From Helicoverpa zea (taxonomy: Eukaryota; Arthropoda; Insecta; Lepidoptera; Noctuidae): a stretch of 64,000 nt of DNA. Position 1 is the stretch's first letter. The number at the start of each line of letters is the position of its first letter. The notes under the pieces are model-generated. The model ran no database searches. It saw only the letters and a list, made by a program, of their open reading frames with translations, and was not told the DNA's origin. The DNA is taken from NCBI RefSeq assembly GCF_022581195.2, contig NC_061480.1, forward strand, positions 5,480,892-5,544,891, given 5' to 3'. The position numbers were made by a program, and so were the translations under genes. Below, one piece after another: positions 12,701-24,700 of this stretch.

Positions 12701-15700
12701 AAAATATTGGTTGGGAATAGTCGAAAGTCGAGTATTTCGAAATTCGTAAGGTATAAGATGTTGGGGGTTTTTTGTGACGATGTCATACACGAATGACTGG
12801 CTGAGTGCTCGACGCTATGTGGTCAAAAATACCTTCAAAATTAAAGTCTGGACGGAGGGTGTCTCGAAAGTAGAGCAGGCGTAAGTAGGGAACGTCAAAC
12901 ATCAAAAGTCAGGCATGTCATACGTTGAAAAATTCAAGGTCAAAATTCGGAAATGTCAAGGTCAAATATCGGAAAGGTCAAGGTCGAAGTTGGAAAGGTC
13001 AAGGTCGAAATTCTTTTTTTTTTCTTAAATAACTTACTGTATAGAATTGACTTGTTTGGTATGATGGTGCGAGGGTATGGGGCACACGAAGCACGCGCTG
13101 GTCGTCACATCGTACAGACGGATGACTGGCTGAGTGCTGGACGCTATTATGTGGTCGCCTAGCGGGTGGAAGGCTACGCATAAGACTTGTTCGGCGTCCT
13201 GTGTGGAGAGAAATTGATATTAAAATTACGAAAAATAAATCACCAAAAAGGTCACTTTATCCTTTAACCTTCTTGCTTTGCAGGAAACAAAATGCTTTTT
13301 TTTTTGCTTTCTTGGCAGTCGGGTAAAAAATTAAATATTTTTCAAGGCCGTGTTATTTTAATTTTTCATGCAGGCGGGGGTTACTTGTATTTTTTCAGGA
13401 CTTCATATTTTAGTTAAAATAAATAAAAAAGTATTTCTTGGCTAACCTAAAAGACTACCACTAATTAAAAAAAAATAATCAGTATTTTAATCCCGCCATG
13501 TCGATAATTGGGATCCAGTGTTTTAGATAAATTAACTGTATGTCAGCTCCACAAGTATTAAGTACTTACAGTAATACTCTTATAAGCCTTCTTGGCTGAC
13601 GCCTTGGTGATGTCAAAGAGTTTGATGCAGCAGTCTCTTGAAGCAGACACCAGGATCTGTTCCCGCGGGTGGAAGTCTAGAGCTGTTATCTCGTCCGTAT
13701 GATGGTATCTAGGGAACGTTGTCGTAACGAAGTACTTACCTTGAAACTCTTGCAAGCCTTTTTAGCGGACGCCTTGGTTAAAATCAAGGAGTTGAAAGTG
13801 CCCAAAAAGTCATAAGAGAAGGTCAAAAGTCGAAAAGGTCAAGGTCAACAGTAGGAAAATCAAGGTAAAAAAGTCGGAAAAATCATTTACCGTATAGAAT
13901 TGATGTCGAAGAGTTTAATACAGCAGATGTTATCTCGTCTGTGTGGTCGTATCTAGGGAACATTGTAGTACCAAAGTACTTACGGTGATACTCTTATAAG
14001 CCTTCTTGGCGGAGGCCTTGGTGATATCGAAGAGTTTGATGCAGCAGTCTCTTGAAGCAGACACCAGGATCTGTTCCCGCGGGTGGAAGTCTAAAGCTGT
14101 TATCTCGTCTGTGTGGTCGTATCTAGGAGAAAAATAGTCAATATCATTTGCCTAGCCTTTTCCCAACGTTATTAGGGTCGGCTTCTAGTCAACCGGATGT
14201 CTATGTGGTCTAGTTAAGATCTAGAGAACACTATTAGTGTTTTTACAAAAAATATTTCAACACTGCCTAACAGTGTTCATCTTTCTTTTTAATAAATCAC
14301 AAGATCATGTTTAACTAAAATAACAAATACGGAAAATTTCGAAGAAAAACCACTCCCAATTCGATGAAGCTGGTTTTCTTACCTTATGTAAAACAATACA
14401 TAGAAGTCAAATAAATATAATAAAAATAAATATCGACTTACAAAGTCCTAATAACAGGATGTCCTTGCTGCTCTCTGCCAGGGTCCACTTCCTCGGGTGC
14501 TGACTTAGCCAACATACGCTCCACGTCTAGAATCTGAAACGATGAAAAAAAAATTAAGATATCAACTTTTCATCAGCATCGATTAAAAAACTTTTTTTTG
14601 GGGAATTCGTACAAAAATTATTGTGAGTTCCAGAGCAACAGATGGTGGCGTCCATTTCGTTTCTTCGCGCTAGTGTCTGTAGCTGCGGCATTTGACGAAC
14701 GCGTGACTGTAAGGAAAGTTACTAACCTCCCCACTCAGAGTCATTTAATGGTTACTTAAGCCATTCCTTAGGGAAGGATTTGTATGACATTCCGTCACTA
14801 AGGAGTGACTTAAGTAATCATTAAATGTCTCTGAGCGGGGAGGTTAGTCTACTAACTTCATAGTTTTAAAATCATCATTGACGACACTACACTACTTTGA
14901 CTTACCTGATGTGGAACTGAACACACTCATACTTGAGATTGAGAGGTTGGTTCTCTACCCGCTAGGTCACCACGACTGCTATAAAAGTCTACCTTAATAG
15001 AGGCATCGACGGAGCCGGTGGCGACTAGCTGCCCGCACGCGCTGAAGGCGCCGGCGCGACACGCCATCTTGTGTGACGTCACGTACGCCGTCTCGTACGT
15101 CGCCGGCTCCGGCGCCAGCGATGATGCGTCCATTTCGTATTCTAGATCTGTTGGGAGAGATAGGAAATTGTAAACTGCTGGACTTCTGCTTCCCCTCAGG
15201 CTGGGGACAATTTGCCCAAACTCACCGAGCTGGCATAATGAGCATAATGTGTGATCAAATAATTCACAGAAATCGTTATATGGTTACTGTAAATCCTACT
15301 TATATTATAAATGTGAAAGTTTGTGAGAATGTATGGATGTATGTTTGTTATTCAATCACGCAAAAACGGCTGGACCGATTTGATTGAAATTTGGTATGTA
15401 GATAGGTGATACCGTGGTTATTGATATTTATTGAAAAATAGAAATAATTCAATGGATGGTGAATTCCCCTCAGACAGTTAAGGATGCCATTTTGTGCATT
15501 CATTATTCTACAATAACACTTTGCTTAACTAACATCAATTTGTCTTATGTTTATAAAATCGTGCAACTATAAAACTGGTCAGTATAGTGGCGTCAGTCAA
15601 TAAAGTAGTAATGCTTACCAAACCCAGTAGTTCCGAGCAAATGTTCAGCTCCACTAGAGGCAGCCAGACGGTCTTTGCGATCAGGCTCATGTTGCAGACC

Positions 15701-18700
15701 CACCATCATCAAGTTAAGCAGCCTGGAGAATAGATACAAACAGAGATTATTTAGATATTTATTCATTGAATTGGGATAGTAGTGGCAAGTACAAGTACAG
15801 TGCATGAAATAATAATTCATTAAGTATGTTACGCAGTATCTTCTATAAGAATTTTATAAATAAGAGACTAGGCTAAAATTTGTGTTCAGATATGTGAAGA
15901 AATAGAAGACTTGGTAAGGATTATATTAATGCAAAATTTTGTCATAAGTTTTAATAGATATTATCAAAACTTTACTTGGCTGTTGTACAGTTGCATTTAA
16001 ATATATATTTAATCATGTGTATTTCTTATACGCAGGGCACATAATTAGTTCTTGAAAACCAATCCATTCAAAATAAAAAAAAAAGTAACTATTTTATAGG
16101 CATCTTTTGGCAACAAACTGTGATGAAATAGTGTTAATGATAAAAGTAATATATTTTACTGACCTGTCGCTGGGCGGACAAGGCGGGTCAGCGTGAACAG
16201 CCGCCGCCAACGTTGCAGCAATGGGTTGGAAGCCATCATAGTACAGTTGACTGGAAAAAACAACATTTTACTTCAACAATGTTGAAAACGACAACAATGA
16301 TTTTAGAACCATAACCTCGAAAAAATGTAAAAATTATGATATAAAGATGCGCAGTTTGACGAAATACATGTTTATTTATTATTACTATTGAAATTCGTGA
16401 TGTTATTTACACAAAATACAATGTTACATAGTAATTTTCGAGCGAAAGTTTTGACGATAGAAAATAGACACTTTCATACCTTATAATCATGCGGTAAAGC
16501 AGCTCTCGGTTTTTAACGACATTCCTGGTGTCGACATCGCCAGTAGTTTCCTTCATTTCGTCAATTTTGAAAGGTTTTCACGTAAAAAACTGGTTAAAAC
16601 CGGCAAAACAACAAACGCTTTGCAGGTTATGTTTGACAACAATCTGACAAACTGACAGATCTTCTATATTGTCTCTGGTTTCAACGTGCGGCTTATGTAT
16701 GCGATTTTCTAATTCTTTGTGTAAAATCGACTAAAGCGTTTCAAGAGCGTTAGCAGACTAAACCCTGTAGGTTGTTAGTAAGGTGAATGTCCTTAGGTTT
16801 TCAAGGGAAGGGGAGCACTAATCAATAATTACGCGCATGCGTGTTAGTGCTCAGTTTCAACTGAATAAACTTCAAAGTCTTCATTTATTGCATGAGTAAA
16901 CTTTTGTAGGGTAAGCAAGCGGCAGTGAAATGGAATGCTTACTCCTATACTTTACACCCAGCGGATATATGTACTTAGATTTTGCATTGCAATTAACACC
17001 AAAAATTAAACATAATTTGTTTAATAATACAATCGTTATGATTATATTACATTTACTTTTACATGCTTATACATAAGTAATGCAATAGGCACTGTACTAA
17101 TATTAACTAATATAACATTATAGAGCTGAAGAGTTTGTTTGTTTGCACGCGCTTATCTCAGGAACTACTAATCCAATCTGAAAAATATTTTTGAATTATT
17201 TTACTTACCGAAGAAAGTTAGGGGCTACATTCAACTTGTAACGGGTAGTCAGATGCCAGAAAGCCTGAAATTTCTCGTCGTATGATTTCTGACTACCCAG
17301 AAGTCAGAAAGTTTGACAACCAATCTTACCAAGGTGTATCGATTGCTAGGGTAACTGGGTTGTGGAGGTCAGACAGGCAGTCTCTCCATGTGGCACACTT
17401 GTACTCAGCTGCATATTATGTTGAGACTGGAAGCTGACACCCACATATTTGGAAAAAAAGTTAGTCTGACATTGAATAGGAGAAGTACATATATTATACT
17501 TTTATAGCATACCGTACTGCATCGTTGGTCTGCTGTCGCAAGCTCGGTTGCTGTGCTCGAGATCTCAAGTTCAATTCCTGAGGCCGGGCCGACTCCAACA
17601 TAGTTGGGGAGGTAGACAGACGATCACCTGCCCTTAATTGTTGTTTGCAGCTTCTAAATCTTTGTTATTATTTTGTCCTCAGGTCTTACTAACAGGTTGC
17701 AGATGTGTGGAGCTCGACTGCTGGGACGGAGACGATGGCAGTCCTGTCATATACCATGGTCATACCTTCACTACGAAGATACCATTCCGGAGAGTCGTGG
17801 AAACTATTGCTAGGTAAGTGGGATTTTAGGTGTGACTTGAGAGAATGTGGGTTTGTGATCGACTGGGCTGAAATTGTGTCGGTTATTAGGTTATAGTAGG
17901 TAATTGTATGATATTAAATGAAATCTAGCTAAAATCTTACGAGCACGACAAACTGCAGACTAAACTGTCGGCCGATAGCTGACCGATGGTCGGCTGAAAG
18001 TTTACTTTGAAGGTAATCGTGAATCAAATGAAACTTTTTTAATGATCATGGTAATGTGTGCACTCTGATTGATTTCCAAGCCCGGTTAAACTAAAAACAA
18101 CCGACAGTTTGCAATGTCCGGGCGGTCTAAACAGGGTTACCTACGCCCCAGAAAACAGCAAAAAAAAAATACTGGTTTCTTTTATTTCTTTTTCATGATT
18201 CATGATGATGATGATGTTTTTTTTCGTGTTAACAAGACTTCCTTTTAGAAATAAAAATTTAGAAAATTAATTTGCTATTAGAAAATATATCTATTTATTT
18301 ATTTTCACCAGCACATGCCATTTTATCTTTAATTCTTCAACATCCTTCATCAATAAATATTTCCTCCACAGGAGTGCATTCGTGGCGTCTCCGTACCCCC
18401 TGATCCTGAGCATAGAGAACCACTGCAGTCTCCCACAGCAACAGGTCATGGCCAGCACTTTTGAGGTCAGTTTGTTCACAGCAACTAATTCAGTGACCTC
18501 CTCAACCCAGATACTGTTGAAAACAGTAGAGCCATATTATACTTGTATGTATAATGGAAATACATTACTAACCTATACACTCACTTTGCATTTGTATGGT
18601 ATGTAGCTGAAGCATACAAAAACAATGTTTTTGCACATTTACACACACACAAGTATGGTTCACCCGCTTTCCTGGGATGCCGAGGCAAACCAACCGATAG

Positions 18701-21700
18701 GCCTCGGTATTTTTGTAGGCCTTTTTGTCAGACTTCTGATACACATCAGTGACGATTTTTGACCGACTCTCTTTAGGTTACCCACCCACCCACGTCCGAT
18801 AGTCGGTAACCGATCTTTTGTAAGAGAAAAAAAGAACACACCACAGCGCACACGTAATACAAATAGTTGTTCGGGAAATCCTAATTGGTAATAAATAAAA
18901 TCGGCCCGATTATCTATCCTTAAAAAAAGTGTGATAGGCAGGCAGCCTTATCCTTTTAACATAGATACCTTATTGAAGTATGTGTACTGGTATTTTATTG
19001 ATGTCGTCTTCATCCAGGCAGTGTTTGGAGAGAAACTTGTCACGTCATTCCTCTTCGAAGTCGATTACACAGACGAGCCGCGACTTCCAAGTCCTGAACA
19101 GCTGAAATATAAGGTACGTTACTTCATACAGAAAAAAAAACCACGGGAGAAAAAATATAAATTTCATTCAGACTGAATTTGATCCACAGCAGCTGTTCTT
19201 ATAAGTAGTGCAGGCGCATTTGCTTGAACACAGGTAGCCCGATGGAACGACAATCCGACATAACCGGAGAGAGATCAGGCGCAGGACCGACATTAACGTG
19301 CTCTCCGATGCGCAGGTGTATCAATCACCAACTTCCGCAATCAGCAATTCAAATCAATCAGCAATTCTCCGGGTTGCTTTGTGAACCATCGTAAAGTAAT
19401 TTCTCAATTACAAAATATGTGCTTTATATTTCCAGGTCCTGGTAAAAAACAAGAAGCTACTGCCGATAGAGTCAAGTCCCACCATGGGGCTGACAGGAGC
19501 CAGTTCAGCTCAGGGTTATGGTGGAGTTCTATCCACTGCTTTCAGGTAAATACTATGTATTTACTTCTGGACAAAATTCATACAGCACTTTTATTTTTCA
19601 CATTCGCGAAAGTGTGTAACAGTGTAACGCTTTTTAAACGCAGAGAAACGACTGTTGGATTTCGATGAAAATTGGGAAACACATACAGGCTACTTTGCGA
19701 GAAGAAGTGGAAGGAAGCTAGTTAATATATTGTCAAGAACACCCACTTAGATTTTTATTTCGACCGCAAAGACCTCCTTCAATAAGGTTGAAAAAGCCCA
19801 CTTATACAAGGTGTTGATTTGCATTTGTGCCATACGTCAGGAGGAGGATATAAAATACGTAAATAATCGATTGGAATCACAGTAGATGGGAAATAACTAA
19901 TATGCACTGCTTTTTTGTCATTGTAATGTCGTAGTATTTCAGAAGTAATCCAATTTTATGAATGAAAGGAGATGGCCAAAAAAAACCCAGAGTCGACAGA
20001 AACTTCGTATGTATGGTTGGATTCAGTATAATGTGTAGATTACAAAAAGTATTTCATATCATCTAAAAACCATGGGGTTCTCTTTTTACAAGGTTTTTTC
20101 CAAGAAGATTTTAGTACATAAAAAGCTTAACTTTTCTGTTTGCAGTTCATTAAAAGTTGCGCATAGGGTAAAAACTTTACACTCAGGTGTACATATGTCT
20201 GTTATTATAGCACTATACACGAGTGATGGTTTAGAGCTGACCTGATGATGGAGAAGAGAGAAGGTCAAGGGAACTCGGCAATGGTAAATATTACCTCGTG
20301 TTTGGGCTTATATTATTCGCGTCGACGAGAACTTTTCACTAATGTGAATAAAAGCTAAAAAAAAAAAAAACATTTTTTTTTAAATTTTTTTTTAATTAAC
20401 CTTTGCCAGTTCAGAAGTTTACACATAACAGGGAAACCTCTTCAAGTAGGTAAGGCCGGTACTTAGTCGTAGGTATCTGGAGTGGTTCATGTCAATAGTG
20501 CAATGGGTGGGGGTCAAAACTCAAACTCAAGACGTTTTGATTACCAGGCAAACTCTGTAACTATGGTGATGTTACTCTTCGCATGTATAACGTTAGTGTT
20601 TTTTATGGTCCATGTTTTATGGTCTTTTATGCAAATAATCTTTAAAATCAACATAAATTCAACAACAATTCAATATTTTTGTGAAAATATGATATAGCTC
20701 CTATACCCCATGGATTACAAACTGGATTTTTTGGCACCATCAAAGGTCTATCATAATGAACCCATTGGTACCCATTTCGTTGCTGTCGATTCTGGGTTTT
20801 TTTACTACGAAAATTTGGCCATCTCCTTTATGAATAATCGTTGCGTATGCTTTGTGTTTGCGTTTGTGTGAGGGCGCAGCACGGTTTTAAGGCCAGTAAC
20901 ACACGCGCCAAGTTTAAATACGGCTAGATGACATTGATGGAATTCCGGAAAAAAAAAAAAATTACGTACCAATTTTTTTGTTGATTTGGGTCGAGAATCA
21001 TTAGCATAATTACGTCCTTGAATATGGCACGGATGCAAATCAACAGCTTGTATATTACACGTATATTATCTTAATATAATAACATTAAAATATTTATGTT
21101 GACAACTGCGTGGTCAACTTTAATTTTCATTCATCATCATCTAAAACCTTCAGCAACTCTTTGTATCTTCACTCCTCAGGTCGAACGGCATCCGTCACAC
21201 CAGCACCTCGTTACCAGAGCAGAGCAACAGAACAAGCTCCATCATGTCCAACCAGTCGGCCGGCAGCTCGCTCACTGAATACTTCTCCGACGAAGACTAC
21301 GATGAAGATGATGAGGAACTCGATGGTGAGACACGGTTCTATTAGGTTAGGAGACGCTTAGGAGTTAGGACCTTGTCCAAATAATAAACAGCAACAGGAC
21401 TATGATGAAGATGATAAGAAATTGGATGGAGAGACAGGGGTGTATAAAGCTAAGGAGGTGTTTAGGAGTTAGGACCTTGTCCAAATAATAAAGAGCAACA
21501 GAACCAGCTCCATCATGTCCAACCAGTCGGCCGGCAGCTCGCTGACTGAATACTTCTCTGATGAAGACTATGATGAAGGTGATGAGGAACTCGATGGTGA
21601 GACTTCTTCTTCTTCTCCCGAGCCTTTTTCCCAACTATGTTGGGGTCGGCTTCCAGTCTAACCGGATGCAGCTGAGTACCAGTGTTTTGGAAGGAGCGAC

Positions 21701-24700
21701 TACCCTATCTCTGATCAAAATCACATTATCTTATACATTTACTTCAGGTAGATTAGAAGAACGTAGGGGCAGCATATAAGGGAGTACATAGAGGATGTAC
21801 ACAGTGAGTAAATCAGGAGCACATAAGTAAAACATAAAGGAATCACATAAGGAAAATACATGTGGGAGAATACAAGGGTTGACACATACATATACTGGTA
21901 TTACCCACGGGTAGTTTATGGAGTATAGATAAAGAGAGAATACATAGGAGAGTTTATAAGGGAGTTGCTAGAGCGAGTAGATCAGAAGAAATATTTATGA
22001 ACAATTATGCAATAAAATCTACCTATATGCTTTCTTTCAGAAAAAGAACTACACAAAATCCTAAACTCCATGGAAGATAAATGCGGTCGGACCTCTCTGT
22101 CACTCTACCAGAGCTTCAGAAGGAGTGAGGGAGATGCCGAAACGACTTCTGGCAGTGTCAAACACGCGCCTACTAGGAAACGGAGCAACCAAATTGCTAG
22201 AGAACTTAGCGATATGGTTACATATGTACAGGTAATTGGTCAATCAATCATCTCCCGAGCCTTTTCCCAACTATGTTGGGGTCGGCTTCCAGTCTAGTTG
22301 GATGCAGCTCAGTACCAGTGTTTTGCAAGGAGCGACTGCCTATCTGACCTCTTGAAATCAGTTACCTGTGCCGGTTACAAACCGTACCTATCATTATAAC
22401 TTGGAACTTCTGACTGAAGATTGGAAACACAGCAAACATGGTATACGGGAGAAACTGTCGGTAAATAGCTTTTACCGGCGGTTATTTCGTGAAGCCTACC
22501 TCGATAAAAAGACTACCTGAAACTGAAACATTTTTTCAAATCGGCCCAGTAGTCCTACAATTTGTGGGTTCAAGCAAAAAAAGCTCCAAAGACAGTACGT
22601 TCAAATAAATAAATGAACTTTCTATTCAGGTATCTAATATAAGTGCAGACGAAGAGATAAGCAATAGGCAACTATAACGCCTAAGACGTCCATCCTTCCG
22701 GATTTACCTTGATGATAACTTTATTTTACAGGCGATAAAATTCCGCGGCCTGAACCCTCTGTCACCTCGCAGCTCGATGAAGCAGCCGAGTACAGTACCT
22801 AAAGAAGCCCCTCCTGGCAGCAGCTTCGAGTCTTCTGAAAGCAGTGATAGTACTACCACGGTAAGAGTATTATTTCTGTGAAGACTCTTAGCAGGACGTC
22901 TGACAAAGAGGAATGGAAGAGAAATACATATTGCGCCGAAAAGTATTTTATTTAGAGCTACGTCACAAGTCACAACGTAATTATGTACATTTTTCCATTG
23001 TAGATTTAACATTTGCAGTTTTTAATGCGTCTTACATCCACATATCATATACACTATGTACTAACTTCCTCCAGCGATTGATTTAGTCATCAATATTCCA
23101 TCAGTCATCACGAAAGCTATGATTGAGAGTAAGCAAAAATCCATTTAATGCTTATGCTTGAAATAGTTCTACGTAGACTCGACAAAAATGTCTTCTAGAT
23201 ATGCCTTTTACTTACGTCGTAACTATTGTACCCCAGTCTGCTTAAACTAAACATAACCACATTTTACAGCAAATAGCCCAACAGCCCCGCCCCCGCTGCC
23301 TCAACGCGCCTGCCGTGCACCATCCATGCTACCGCTGCTCCTCCGTCAACGAGGCCATCGGCAAGAAGATCTGCAGAAAGCACCCCATGGCTCTCATAGC
23401 ACATACGGAGACCCAGCTCGTTAGGACTTATCCCGCCGGGTGAGTGCTCTTTATTTGGCTAGGCGGTTCCTTCCAGAATTCGAAGTTGAAGATATGGAGG
23501 AAGCACCCCATGGCCCTCATAGCTCATACGGAGACACAGCTTGTTAGGACTTATCCCGCCGGGTGAGTTCTTTATTTGGCTAGGCGGTTCCTATCATCAT
23601 GAGGAGTTGAAGATCTGCAGAAAGCACCCCATGGCCCTCATAGTACATACTGAGACACAGCTCGTTAGGACTTATCCCGCCGGGTGAGTTCTCTTCATTT
23701 GGCTAGTCGTTTCCAAATAACAAGGTCTGCAGAAAGTATTCCATAGCCTCTCGCTAACACTTATCTCGCCGGGTGAGTGCTCTTTATTTGGCTAGGCGGT
23801 TCCTAGCAACAAGGTCTGCAGAAAGTATTCCATAGACTCTCGTTAAGACTTATCCCGCCGGGTGAGTGATCTTTATTTGGCTAGGCGGTTCCTATCAGCG
23901 TGAGGAGTTAAAGATCTGCAGAAAACACTCCCAATAGCCCAACAGCCTCGTCCCTCGTCCATCATCCATGCTATCGCTGCTCCTCCGTCAACGAGGCTAT
24001 CGGCAAGAAGATCTGCAGAAAGCACCCCATGGCCCTCATAGCACATACGGAGACCCAGCTCGTTAGGACTTATCCCGCCGGGTGAGTGGTCTTTATTTGG
24101 CTAGGCGGTTCCTTCCAGAATTCGAAGTTGAAGATATGGAGGAAGCACCCCATGGCCTCCATAGCTCATACGGAGACACAGCTCGTTAGGACTTATCCCG
24201 CCGGGTGAGTGATCTTTATTTGGCTAGCCGTTTCCTATCAGAGTGAGGAGTTGAAGATCTGCAGAAAACACCCCAAATAGCCCAGCAGCCTCGACCCTCA
24301 TCCATCACCCATGCTACCGCTGCTCATCCGTCAACGAGGCCATCGGCAAGAAGATCTGCAGAAAGCACCCCATGGCCCTCATAGCTCATACGGAGACTCA
24401 GCTCGTTAGGACTTATCCCGCCGGGTGAGTGCTCTTTATTTGGCTTGGCGGTTCCTATCAGCTTGAGGAGTTGGAGATCTTCAGGAGGTATCCCATGGTT
24501 CTAATAGCTCATACTGAGACACAGCTTGTTAGGACTTATCCCGCCGGGTGAGTGATCTTTATTTGGCTAGGCGGTTCCTATCAGCATTCTCAAGACACTG
24601 GTGGCTGTGTTGAGGCTATTGGCAAGGGGATCTGCAAATTTCTGTGACCCTCATTGCCACCGGGTAAGTGCCCTTTATTTGGCAAGGCGGTTCCTATACG

